From contig BDIU01000089.1 of the NCBI GenBank assembly GCA_002118135.1, forward strand, positions 434,001 to 498,000: a DNA stretch of 64,000 bases, written 5' to 3'. Origin of the DNA: Trebouxia sp. TZW2008 (Eukaryota > Chlorophyta > Trebouxiophyceae > Trebouxiales > Trebouxiaceae). Shown here piece after piece: positions 33,267 to 44,694 of the stretch (within the stretch, counting starts at the first letter, position 1; every line of letters starts with the position of its first letter). The position numbers were made by a program, and so were the translations under genes. The notes under the pieces were generated by a model. That model ran no database searches. It saw nothing but the letters and a program-made list of their open reading frames with translations, and was not told the DNA's origin.

Positions 33267-34919
33267 ATGACAAGCGGCGCGTCGCTGGACGTGTTGCAGC
33301 TAGAGATCGAAAAGGTCTCTTCACGTATAGACAGTCTTGAGGAGCAGCTGGTTAAAGCAGAGCACTCTGCCACAACAGATCGAGTTTCTTACCTGCAAAA
33401 CACTGTGCTAGAGCTACGCAAGGAGAGGAATGAGCTGCGAAAGGAGAAAAACATTCTGTTGCAAGCCCAAGTGCCAGGTCGGTAGTGCCTGCCTGTGTCA
33501 CCTTCCGAACTGATCGCACAGTGCTAGAGGTGTATACACCTGCTGGACTCGATACGTTTCATGTGCACGTGATTCATGCAACTCCTGCTGCTATTGTAGG
33601 TTCAGGGCTGGCAGAATATACTTTGCAACAGCTGAACAGCAATGTTGGTAAGCTAAGCAGTCCGCATTGAGCATGGTTCTTGGCAGCATGATATCAGCAT
33701 GACATCTGAACAAACCAATGTCCTTGCAGAGGTGCAAACTCAGGCCGTATTGCAGCTTGGCCTAAAGTTTGATTCTATAGCGTCATCATTGCGCTTTGCA
33801 AAGTCAGCAGAGTTTATGTACACTCCCAGTAATGCTTCCAGTATGCGAGATCCCAATTTCAAGCTACAGCTCATCAAGGTACGCAAGCGGCTTTTTGGAT
33901 GCAAGTTGCAGCCCAGATGAAGCACAGCATTGTTGTCTGCCTTGTGCAGGCTTATCAGCCCAGCTCTTATGATGAAGCTGGGAACAAACCTTGCCAAACT
34001 TGCAAATGCATGGTATTGGATGTGTCATTGCCAACAGGCTATGTCACGGCGTCGCATCTCTTTAAGTTCAAGTGGCACATGAGGGTGGAAGAATGTCTGG
34101 GTTTTGACAATATCAACAACAGCAGAAATGGACTGCTGCTTGCAAAGTGAGTGAGCTTGTGCTCAATACATTTTGCCATGTCACTATGCGTCCTTGTGGT
34201 TTGCTTTGCACATGACAAACACCAAAGATGAAAGTTTGGTGGTATCTTTAAGCGCACATTCTAAAGGTTGCAAGACCAGAAGTTGCCTTCTCTTGTGGCA
34301 AACTGCCTTTCAACCTTGTTTGTCTTGCCATATTTCATGTGGTGCTCAGGCCTATAGAAGAAGCATTTGATGCTGGATATCTTTGTTTCATCCCTGACCA
34401 ACATGGCGAGCATCGCATATACCTGCTAGACTCAAAGCTTGGCAACGTCAAGTTGACTGACATGAAGCATTATCCATGGTCGAAGCCACCAAGTCAAGAC
34501 AGAACAAGCAATCAAAGCAAACAACAAGATCCAGTCAAAGACGCTGTTCAGTGAGTTCTATGACACTCCATAAAGCTGATTGATTTCCTCAAGATCTTGC
34601 TACTCATGCATGTACTCTCAATTCTGCTCATTTTTGTAGGGCACTAAGAGAGAATTTTGGTGACATTCCAACTTTTGCAACCTTGCAAGGGAAGCAACTT
34701 CACTTTGAAGGCAAACAACGGCCCTTCAAACGATGTTTGGCTTTTCAAGCTAGTCAAAGCAGGCACTCAGCTTTGTCTCAAGGGCGCATCAGCGCTTTAG
34801 ATGTGCCAGAAATCAATGGGAGCGCTTGGAGCAACAATAGCTACCTGGAAAGAGTCAAGGTCAGGCACTTGAGAGTTGCTGATGTTGAGCATATCTACAA
34901 TGTAGTGAATGTATGCTGA
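33267..34919 (+). CDS. coiled-coil protein with HNH (HNH_2-like) nuclease domain
   Basis: Exons 33267-33477, 33522-33647, 33730-33878, 33950-34146, 34350-34550 and 34640-34919 sum in phase to 387 aa. Residues 1-70 are a heptad-rich coiled coil (LQLEIEKVSSRIDSLEEQL, LELRKERNELRKEKN). The HNH-like core is in exons 4-5: CQTCKCMV, then VTASHLFKFKW (first His), FDNINNSRNGLLLAK (Asn) and PIEEAFDAGYLCFI. In HNH_2 domains the stretch before F-D-x-G usually carries a His (lH..FD); here it is Glu, so catalysis may be impaired or use another residue. Fungal and algal genomes hold many such standalone HNH proteins of unknown role. The last exon may instead be spliced at the GTCAGG after 34859, since reading through gives a short tail to the stop. 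A nuclease activity is inference from the fold. Confidence 0.75.
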
Positions 34920-36842
34920 ATTGATGCCATGTCATGAAGGACTACTTAGCCGCTCCTTACTTTCAATTCCCTTCTGGGCCAATGGATCGCTTGGACAACA
35001 TTTCAGAGGAAGAATGGAATTGACGAGCATGCCTTGTGCTTTTATCATTTTCCATCATTCTTTGACATCACAGCTTGCAATGCAAAGGTCAGCATGGCGA
35101 GACGGCTTCCACGATAAGCAAGAAGGTGATTTTGATCAAGCTTGCTAAGCTAGCTTAGCAAGTTAAGCTAGGCCTCAGAGTGTTGTGCTTGTCAACATGG
35201 TTAAGGCATATCCCAAGCTGCATTTTGTGGCCTTCAAATGTCAAATGCAAACCAACAAATGTTGTTGTATTGTGAAGCACAAGACATGACCTGCAAAAGT
35301 GCCTGAGTGCCTCCAGTACCAGACTGGTACGCACAATACTTGCAAGCATGCCATCAAATTGTCCGGATTTATGGCACCATTGTTGCAGTCCTGCTATTAG
35401 AATAGAAACATGCTCTGGCGTACGACTGCGTGCTTCAATGAGTGTCAATTGCAGTTTGATGTCAAAAATGGTCATGCGCAAAGACATTGTATGTCACATT
35501 AAAGACAGTACCAAAACATTGTACATCGGATCAGCAAAGACCAGTCAGGGAACCGGGTTTGAATCCGTCGGAAATCTCCGGAGTGGACCTCTCGTAAGAC
35601 GAGCGTCACAGCCGCGTATAGCCAGCTTACAAATCGAAAGCCGAGAATGGGGATGTCTACGGGGTCTAGTCTGGATGGTATGGCCGTAGCATGTCTTCTA
35701 AGCCAAATCTGGCATACATATGCCACCTGCTGCATTGACAGCCTCATGAAGCAGCCTTGCTGCCCCATGAACATGCTGTCATTGCCATTGTCAACCCCAC
35801 AACCTTGCTGATGTACACCACCCGTATTGCCTGGCGGCAGAGCGTGCTGCAACACAATGTCTTTGGCTGCCAACACTCCACCAACAGGCTTTGCAGCCAG
35901 CTGAGCACATGATGCAGGCAGCAGAGCTTGATGGTGCAAGTCATGCACATGAGCCATGCTCTCCAGGCAGGCAAAGCTATTCTGCTGCATCTCAATCCAG
36001 ACACTCTGTTCATTTTTTATTTCGACATGTGTCAGCCTCTTCAAACGAAATTTGACCTGCTGCTGTGAGCCCGAGCTAGCCGCACAGGTTGCAGTTGGAC
36101 TGCAAGCCAGTTACGAATCGGGCCCTGGACGGGCAGGTTACACAGCCCGATGTCGGCCTACAGCTGATGCTCCACATTGATGGCATTGCAGTGGCTATTG
36201 CAGACGCTCAAATCAATTTTTGACGTCCTCAGTGCTGACTCTGTTATCGTGAGCTCTGATTTACGATTGCTGCATTGGCAACTCAGCAATTGACAGCCAG
36301 TCTTTGCCATGCTGATGTGAGCGTAATGTGCACAGCATCTGACTCATGATGGCCGTTTCGTCTTTCATGCTGCATGCAACTTCATAAGATTGAGCCCGAC
36401 TCTTATGTATCGTCAGCAACCAACCATCATATCAGAAAGCAACATTGCTGCAGTTGCATGCTTATGAGATCAAAACCTCAGTACTGCATTACAAGTTGCT
36501 GTGGAATCAACAGGCCTCAATGCTTCAGTTTACACATAATACCTTCATAAATCGTTTACTTAGTTGAACTAGGTTGCAGGCACAAGTACACATTAGCTCA
36601 AACATCTGGGGACAAAAATTCTTGCAATGTGTGGGCCCATCCAGCACCGCACGGCCTAGCATGCTTACATACCTCACCAAAAGCTGCGGGACTGTCCGGG
36701 ATGTACATCTCATATAAGGGGAGCTTCCTTGAGAGCTGCTGAACCAAAAAATCCCATGTGTCAAAAGATCTAATTACAGCAAGCCAAAATAGAGCATATG
36801 CGCATGCAAACAGTCAAGACCAATTCTGAGCAATGAAGGGGA
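34920..36842. other. intergenic stretch, nothing firmly recognised
   Basis: It holds a perfect 22-bp palindrome, CTTGCTAAGC and its complement, at 35141-35162. There is a GGGTTTGAATCC B-box-like site near 35563, and a short plus-strand open run at 35745-35910 (VIAIVNPTTLLMYTTRIAWR) that might be a relic exon. I found no complete gene. Confidence 0.35.
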
Positions 36843-37011
36843 TTAGGGCGACCTAAGACAGCAGTCCATCAACAGCAGTTCTGCAGCAAGGGCACTGGGT
36901 GTTGCGCATATGTAAAGGTACAAACATGACGCATGGGAAAGCACCTGCAAGCTGCTGAGCAGCAGGGACTGATTGCTTAGTTGGTGATCTGAGAGCAGAC
37001 TGCCAAAGCCG

Positions 37012-37170
37012 CACTGCCAAGCTTTGGAGATCTTGTGAAACAGGTGGTAGCAGAACCTCCAAATTGCACTGACAAGCAAGCTTTGGAAATTTTCTGAACT
37101 CAGGTGTAAGCAGAATTCCAAAAGTGCACTGACAAGCAAGCTTTAGAGAATCTCCGAGATCAGGTTTAAG
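37012..37170 (-). repeat. three tandem copies, about 60 bp each
   Basis: GCACTG(C/A)CAAG.AAGCTTT(G/A)GA recurs near 37012, 37063 and 37124. The copies keep a common minus-strand frame with the repeated phrase KLACQC, downstream of the zinc-ribbon gene stop. They could be relics of a 3' exon. Confidence 0.7.
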
Positions 37171-37527
37171 ACAGGAACTGAATTGAAACCAAGGAGGGTA
37201 TACCAGCAGATCTTGAGCTGCCTTATTCACAGGGGCTCCTGCTACGTCAACTGATGGCACAGATTTTCCCTTTTCTGTCCTTGAACCAGCAGTGCAGACC
37301 AATGAAAGCCCCCATTATAGTGTACTGCCAGTGCTGGTGATCATCAAGTTCTTGAACTTCCAGCAGCTATTTGATGTATCTGCAGATCTCTGTGTTTGCA
37401 CACTGCCCTTGATTGGCAGACCTTCTGATTTTCAGTACAAAAAGAGATGAATCTAGTCAGTGCATGCCATCCTTGACATACAGATGTCGACGTCTTGAAC
37501 AAGTGAGCTGGGATTTACAACTTGGAC

Positions 37528-40500
37528 TCAGTGCCAGCTGTTGAGTTGGTCCCTGAGGGAGCTCAGCTCCTCATTGCTGGGTGAGTGCCGTCTGTCAGTG
37601 ACAGATGTGCATGGCTGCTGTCTCAGCTGCTCGCCCTCAACGTCAGCTGCGCTCAACTGCTGAGTCAGGCGACTGTTGTCAGCCTGTAAGCTTGTGAGTC
37701 TGTCATGGAGGGTCTCCTTGTCCTGGCCACATTGCCTCAGCTGCTTCTCCAGCATGCAATTCTGCTGCATCAAACCCGTCACCTACAGCAAGCACAAACA
37801 CGTTCAAGTGGGAAACACATCCAGATTGCCTGATTTCCTTCTCCAGCATGCAGTTTTGCTGCATCAGACCTGTTACCTACAGCAAGTACAGTCCTTGTAA
37901 GTTCAGAGCAGTCATCAGTGTGTTCTAAGCAGCTTGATGCAGTGTTGCACAGTGTATCCAGATTGTCTGCAGCAATGTGTTACAGGCTAGATCAAGCACA
38001 AGCTGACCACACTGCACGGCTTATATACACAAGAACGCTGACAAAACACAGAAGGGAAGGGAAGGGAAGGGAGGGGGGGGGGTCTGGGGAGGGAAGGCAA
38101 GGAAATCAAAGGCAAGGACAGGTAAGAAAAGTCAATCACACCTGCTTGTGAAGCTGTGCATTGCTGGTCTGCGCTGTCTGCAGCTCAGCTTCCCACACGC
38201 CTTCCTTCCTTTGTAAAGCTTTCACAGCCTGCTGAGCCGCCCTCTCAGCTCGCTCAGCCGCCGCCACCCTTTGATTGCTGCCGTACATGCTGAAGTCCTG
38301 CCCCATGTTTGGCTGACCCCTTGCTGTGTCCCGCTGATGTTGCAACCTGACTGCGCCTAGCACCCGCTGAACTGCTGTGAGTACCTACAGTCAGAGAACA
38401 GTGAGTGAGTGAGTGAGTGAGTGAGTGAGTGAGTGAGTGAGTGAGTGAGTGAGTGAGTGAGTGAGTGAGTGAGTGAGTGAGTGAGTGAGTGAGTGAGCGA
38501 GTGGGTGGGCGGGCGAGCGAGCGGCAAGCGCATGCGTGAGTGCATGATGAATGAAAGCAATGACTGACTGACTGACTGACCAGCTGGCTGACGGGATGTG
38601 TGTAACAGTACCTGGATGCCTCCTTGCAGCTGCTGCTGCATGCGCATGTGTGCCTCCTTCTCCTTGGTCAAGTTGCTAGTCAGCCGCCGCTCCACCGCCA
38701 CCGACTGGCTCTGCTCATTGGCAAAGTGAACAGCAATCTGGTGGATCATGTCTTGCACATGAGGGCTACAGCCCTGCCCTGCTAGCATGGACAAGATGCC
38801 CTGCAGGTTGCCCCACATCTCCCCCCGCACCTGCCCTGCTATGGCTGCATCCTCCTGAGCCTGCTGTGCTAGGCTCTGCAAAGCACATTTCAAATGTTCA
38901 AACTGAGTTTGAACCTGCAAAAGCCTAGTCCTGTCTGAATTTGATAATGTTCAGCCACACCGCCCACCGCATGCACCCTTTTATGAACACATCCTGCTGG
39001 GCCTGCTGCGCTGCGCTCTGCATGACCATTCAAGTAATTGAAATCCACTGAGTTTGACCTAGCCTAAGTCATGTAGACAAGGCCTATTTTTCCCCTTGCA
39101 CCTGCCCTACTATGGCCACAATCTGCTGAGCCTGCTACGCTGCACTCTGCAAGCACTGTTCAATTATTTGAAACTCAAATTGGTTTCAGTCCAGTCAAAA
39201 TTCACCTAGGCCCAGACCCCGCCCCCGATGCGATGGTCACAACAAGCAGTTGTGCAATTCAAGCCTGACAGCAGTCAGATGCAATCTGAGGGCTGAAAAT
39301 GGCAAACAGTGTTTGCAGTCAACATAAGAGTTTGATGTCTTTCACAGTTTTGCCTGCGCTGTTGCGACTCAAGTCTAGAGATGTGCTTCCAAGAGGGCAT
39401 GCAACATGCATCACAGACTGTTCTTCATAACACTGTCTGTACAACGCCCAAGACAATACGATTAATTGATGAATTGATTGAGAGAGCACAGGAGGAAAGA
39501 GTGATGTCCTACCGGTTGGCTGTTGGACAAGGTAGCTAGGTGCTGTAGCTGTGCCAGCCAGGCTCTAAGCTGTGTGTAGGCTGCATTGCTGCTGGCAGCA
39601 ATCGTACTGTGTGGCTGTGCACCTTCGTCTGGCATATTGGCCAGTGACTGAAGTGTAGTCAGCAGCAGACTCAACTCCAGTGCTGCGTTGACTGGCCCTG
39701 GGGCAAGCCCTGCAGCAGAATTGACTAGCCCTTCTGAGGAGGGAGGTAGAGCTGGGTCTGAGGTGAAGGGGGGGAGGCCACCCAGGGAGGGGTGGGGGGG
39801 TCGCACCCCTCCGGCCATGCCGGGGGTCTGAGCCACCCTGACTGCAGGGCTGCTGAAGGCAGCTACAGGGATGCTGGTAGTAAGATTAGCAGCTGAGAAG
39901 GGAACTCTGGACATTGGGAAGCTGGAGGGACCAAAATATGGTGCTGAAGCCAAAATGTCACTAGCAGCTGTCATGGCATTTGACGCATCTGGTCTGGGAG
40001 CAGCTTTGCGTTTCTTGGACGCTGCTTTCCTGGACTGAGTTGCTGTGGGCATATTTGCAAGGGAGGCAAGGGTAGTGTCAGCAATGCCCTTCATGATGGC
40101 TGCCAGCTGCAGCTGTGGCGCAGCTTCCTCAGCAGGGGCAGGCGCATGCTGCTGTGCCTGAGACCCAAACGGGGTTGAAGTCTTCTGCCTTTTGGGCTGC
40201 TTTGAGGCGGCCTGAGACGCAAGCTTCTGAATTTCTTCTGCCACCTGCAGAGACCAACTAAGCCTTTTGAGATGCACAGCAAGATGGTTGAACAACTTGC
40301 AACAATTCTGCAACAAGACTTGCATTCACAACTTCTGCTGGACTGAACCCTAAGCGCATTGAGCTTACTCAGCATTGTGATGACACATGCAAAATAGCCT
40401 TCAAAACTTCAATGGCATTGCTATGACCAACATTCAGTCATTTGAACCTCTTGTATACACAGCAGCAGCAGCAGCAACCGGCCTCTGAGCAGCAGAACAC

Positions 40501-43500
40501 ACAGCTGAAAAGGAGGCACTAGCAAAGGCTGGCTAGCCTGAGCTCTTGAAAAGCAGCAGCAGCAGCAGCATTGACAGCAGCATGACTTCTGGAGGCACAG
40601 CAAGGTATTTCCACTGGAAAACTCACCTGAGCCTGTGCACCAGGTTGCTGCAGCCGCTGCAGCAAATCCTGCATCTGCTGTGGCGTCAGCAACCCCAATA
40701 GGGACTGAAAGGCAGCCAGAGCTTCTTGTGAATGGATGCCTGAGGCTTTATCAGCTGAAGGGCTCTCAGCAGAAGGCAACTGGGCAGCCTTGATAGGCAG
40801 CCTGTCCCTTTCAGAAGGCAGATCGGCAGCCTTGCAAGGCAGACTGCCACTGCCAGAAGGCAAGAGGGGGGCCTTGATAGGCAGACTGCTTCTGCCAGAA
40901 GGGAGAGTTACCCCTTGAAGGGCAGAGTCAAGGCTGCTGTGCCTTGTGAGGCTGTGTGCAGTGGTGCCAGGCTTGCTGGGTTGGCGGGTGAGTATTGCAT
41001 TCAACGGCCTCTTTGCAGAGGCAGCTTGCTCCTTGGAGTGCTGTTGAGGCTCATTGGCTGTTTCAGCTTCTGCTCCTAAACACAGAACAAGATTTGAGTA
41101 TAGCGTTTGCTGCAAGTGCTCTTGCCTAGTGCAGGAGGGAGCAGTGTAACAGCTTCTGCCACAACCCATCCAAAGGCCTTGTGCTGACACCTGATGTTTC
41201 AAGTCAACAGTTTCAGCGTTTCCAACTGCAAGCCTAAGGTCTTGATGCAGAGCTACCTGCCCTATGCAGAACACAGCATGAGCTGCTCATGAATTGACAC
41301 GCAGGTGCAAAGCAATCCATTCCAGCATTGGCGTAACACAATCCACTCAATGACCTTACATGCTCCCAGCGCTGAGCCGAAGCTGCTGTGACTATGCAGA
41401 TTGAAGGACAGGCAGGACAACTGGTCTTTTTAGGGACTGGTTTGCCAAGCATACCTCTTGCATCAGCAGCAGTTGCTGTGTCCACCAGTCTAGTTGCTGA
41501 AGCATCAGACCTGGCACCTGGTCCCAAAGACGCTGCTGGTTCTGCCACTGGCGCTGAGGGCTCTGACTTGGCTTCACCGTCAGGAACAGCCTGCTGGGTA
41601 TCTGAGGGTACATCTTGCATGGCTGTGTCTGGGCCTGAGGGCTTGAGACTGTGGGGTCCAGATGTGCCTGATCTAAAGGAAGAAGATTCCTTTGCATGCA
41701 GCAAGCCTTGGCCTGCGCCATGGAAAAAGGCACAAATGATCAGCACAGGACAAAGTGAGCATGCAAAGGCAGAAAGCTGCAGACCCTTTCAGCATGCCCT
41801 GGATGATGACTGATCTGACTAGCGTATGGCATGAGAGGTATACACTATGCATAAGCACGCGTACACACATATACAGATATAATCGCATGTATCTGCGCAG
41901 ATCAGTACACACATACATAAGAAGTGCTTGTGCCAGGTGCAGAGGTAAACCACGCAGTTTGCATACACACATCCTAAAGATGCGCGTGACAGACACCACA
42001 AACGACCGCATTGGTTTGCCGCCCAAGTTGGCATTGTCACAGCATGCAGGCTGTGGTCAGGCACATTTTGTGGTGCAGTTAGTGCCAGCTATCATACAGT
42101 AACAAAGCTACAGCATGCTGCGGATGTCTGCACTATGCACAGCAGCAATGTCTCACCTGGCGGACTTGAGTGGGCTCTGGCTTTGACTTGCACCATCAGA
42201 TCCTTGTGCCTGACCACAGCATCAGACACCGCAGGCTGCGCTTCAGCAGATCTGTCTTGAGACAACGCCTCAGGATCAGCTTGTGCTCCAGGGGCACTTG
42301 ATGTAGGCTCAAGGGCAGGGCTTTCTGGCTGATCCAGATCATCCGCCTGTGCACCACCTTGTGGCTGCTGACTCTGTGCTGTCTGTGCTGATGCCTGTGG
42401 AGAAGTTGCACAGGCTTCCCGGCTACAATTTTGCACTGCCTCATTGGCCTCGTCTGCTGACACTGTTTGAAGAGAAGCTGTGTCTTGAGCAGCAGTAGCA
42501 GCAGGCGTAGAGTCACTAGCTGCAGCGTCAGTGCTAGCTTGAAGCTTGCTCTTGACAATGTCAAGCAGTGCACTACGAGACGTGACACCGTCCTTTGGTT
42601 GTGAGCGCGGCTGAGACTGTGAAAGGGCTTTTGCAGCTGCAGGTTTATCCAGGTGACACTCTTTGAATAGCTGTGCTTCAGTCTGGGAAAGACTGTATAC
42701 ACCAGAAGACGGCCGCTTGTCTTGCAGGCCAGGCATGCTGAAAGAGCGGGAATGCTGACGAGTCAGCTGCTCAGATCTCCTGCTAGGAACAGCACCAGCA
42801 GATGTAGATGCACCTGCCATGCTGTGCACGCTGTGCTGCTGGGATTCCAAATTGGCTTGTGGCTCCGTCATGCTGTGCACGCTGAGCTGCTGGGAATTCA
42901 AACTGGCCTGTGGTCGTGCCAGGGCTGGCTGCTTAAACCTGGAGGCAAAGGGTGACCAAGGGGGAGCCTGTCTTGCTGAGACAGCTGGTGAATGTGGCTG
43001 AGCCTCAACAGCACCTGAAGACAAGCTGGCAATTGCCACGGCTGCAGCAGAGGCGGCCGCCGCTTCTGCTGCCTGTACACGGTCAAGCTCCTCAAGCACT
43101 GCGTTGGCTTGCAGCATCAGCTCAGCAGAGGCTTGAGCTTCAGGCTTGAAACTGGCTTTACTCTTGGCAAAATTTGCACCCTCCTTTTTGAATTTTGACT
43201 TGCTAGAAGGTGAGAGGTTCTGCCTAGATCTGCGGTCTAGACTGGTGTTGAGTGCCGCAGGTGCAGAGTTTGGCATCCGAGGGGATCGCACTGGACTTGA
43301 GGTTCTGGAAGAAGGCATCTCATCTGACTCCCTCCTGTATGTGGCGTGTGTGCGTTGCTGGCGGGGGATCTTGCTGCTGATGACGTCAAAAGGGCGGGCA
43401 GGTTTTTTTGGAGAGATAGAGCCGCCAGACAAAGGGAATGATTTGGTTGATGCTGATCTCATGGTGGCTTTGGGTGACCTGATGCCCTGCTGCTTTTGAG

Positions 43501-43759
43501 CAATGTGCTGATCCTCTAGCCGGCGCTGTTGATTGAACTTCGTCATGCGGTTGTGGCAATGGCGGCAGTAGAACTGAAGGCCATCCGGTGTACGGTGGTT
43601 TTTGGAAAAGTCCCCTGGGCGCTCCTTCCAGGTGTTGCACCTTTTGCAGTACTTCCAAAGGTGTTCTGGACCTGGAGGCCTTGGTTTTGGCTTGACACCT
43701 ATCACAAGGCAAGAACCACCATGATTTGCCTTGACACTCATACTTAAGCACTCTTGCAT
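37528..43759 (-). CDS. large zinc-ribbon and coiled-coil protein, function unknown (1267 aa)
   Basis: Seven exons, 43759-42157, 41712-41455, 41075-40627, 40244-39513, 38875-38612, 38384-38142 and 37782-37528, join with GT-AG introns in perfect phase. Near the N-terminus, residues 38-69 form a Cys4 motif: YCKRC (C38, C41), then FSKNHRTPDGLQFYCRHCH (C65, C68). The spacing and the F..DG..C..C pattern resemble the small zinc ribbons found beside HNH nucleases and in phage/algal-virus proteins. About 900 residues of Ser/Gln/Ala-rich, probably disordered sequence follow. They include a repeat of about 18 residues with LPSxxxxLPIKA and a helical segment LGLLTPQQMQDLLQRLQQPG. The last three exons are coiled coil (HFANEQSQSVAVERRL, ERAERAAQQAVKALQRKE, LTSLQADNSRLTQQLSA). 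It could be a DNA- or RNA-binding scaffold; this is only inference. Confidence 0.75.
37744..37880 (-). repeat. duplicated edge of the last exon of the zinc-ribbon gene
   Basis: The acceptor and first 45 nt or so of the exon at 37782 are repeated about 87 bp upstream in gene orientation (37833-37880), with CTACAGCAAG and CTCCAGCATGCA shared. The extra copy has no donor. Confidence 0.75.
38401..38500. repeat. (GAGT)n microsatellite
   Basis: About 24 uninterrupted GTGA/GAGT units lie in an intron of the zinc-ribbon gene, decaying into GGGT and GCGA variants. Open frames across it (SLTH repeats on the minus strand) are artefacts of the repeat. Confidence 0.95.
38856..39180 (-). repeat. three copies of an exon edge of the zinc-ribbon gene
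   Basis: GAGCCTGCTGTGCTAGGCTC at 38857 recurs in diverged form near 38998 and 39126 (GGCCTGCTGCGCTGCGCTC, GAGCCTGCTACGCTGCACTC), each followed by TCAA.T..TTGAAA-like sequence. Only the first belongs to the gene model. Confidence 0.75.
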
Positions 43760-43775
43760 TGACCTGCTGACAAGC

Positions 43776-44694
43776 TCATTGTGCCATGGTCTGCTCTAGC
43801 CTTTGCAATTCGGTGAGTGTGACACACAAGGACATGAGCGTGCTGGCAAGGGTACAGCAAGTGGCTTTGCGCTGACAGCAGTAACAGGTTCTGCGTTCTG
43901 CTAGCAAAGACTCAGCAAGCAATGCACGGCCTTCGTAGCTCTGAATGGTTGAAGAAAAAGGGCTTTGTGCTGATGATGGCGCCGATTGCAGTCTACCAGC
44001 AAAGACTGTGCAAGCAATTTGCATCATGCTGACAAGATTGAAAGGCTGTTGTGGCACTGCTTTGCTGGCAGGACTCACTCGCAGTCTGAGGGCGCTGAGG
44101 CCTTCCCGGAGGTGACTGAGTGAGGCTTTTGCTTGCTCTTTTGGCTGCCCTTCGCTCAGCAACAGCAGGCACACCAGCAGCAGTTGCTGCGCTCTGAGGC
44201 ACAGGCAGCAGCCAAGCTCTGACATCATCAACATGCCAGCAGTACCTGCAAAGCCTTCCTCAAGTCAGCATCTGACATGCTTCCCACCAAGCCAGCCTTG
44301 ATATAAGGTGCAGGCAGTACATCGCCAGCACGAGGGCTTGAGCGAATGCAGATAAGGCAAGAGGAAGCTGTTTGCAGTGCAAGCTCGCCAAGGAAGCGCC
44401 GTACCATCGCTTGTCGCCGGCGACTGTGCACCAAAGACTATCCTTTTCTTGGTGAATGTCAACCACTTTGCCTCTGATAGACTCCTCACAGTCTGACAAG
44501 CCAACTGTCTTTGCAGGAACAACGATTTCCCGGTTCAGCAGGCTTTGTAAGTGCTCTGTTTGCCCTGTATCTGCAGCAGAAAAAGGGTCGCTGACTATTG
44601 CGACGACGCAGACATGGGGCTTCCAGAGCGGCAGCAGCTGCGTCTGCAACAGCGGCTGCGTTTTACGGGCTGATAGAAGCATGCCAGATTGCAT
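43776..44694 (-). CDS. uncertain gene, product unknown
   Basis: A frame opens at an ATG at 44694 and reads QSGMLLSARK.., with the ordered-looking segments SLLNREIVVPAKTVGLSDCE and KVVDIHQEKDSLWCTVAG. A GTACGG donor near 44404 and a downstream piece with DVLPAPYIKAGLVGSMSDAD and LRKALQ suggest a multi-exon gene. The last open stretch (to 43776) contains LSHLREGLSALRLRVSPA. Its stop lies only 17 bp before the ATG of the zinc-ribbon gene on the same strand, so the two could be one transcript or the models may need fusing. I recognise no family. Confidence 0.35.

Noticed and set aside
33478..33729. Frameshift in the HNH gene after the coiled coil
   Set aside because: An exon at 33522-33647 with good splice sites fits the phase on both sides, so no shift is needed.
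35540..35690. Possible tRNA-derived SINE around GGGTTTGAATCC
   Set aside because: There is only a B-box-like site; no A-box, poly-A tail, target duplication or second copy was found in the window.
36853..37302. 149-codon minus-strand frame downstream of the zinc-ribbon gene
   Set aside because: No ATG; most of it is a 60-bp tandem repeat that happens to keep a frame.
38357..38620. Ser-Leu-Thr-His repeat protein
   Set aside because: Translation of the GAGT microsatellite within an intron.
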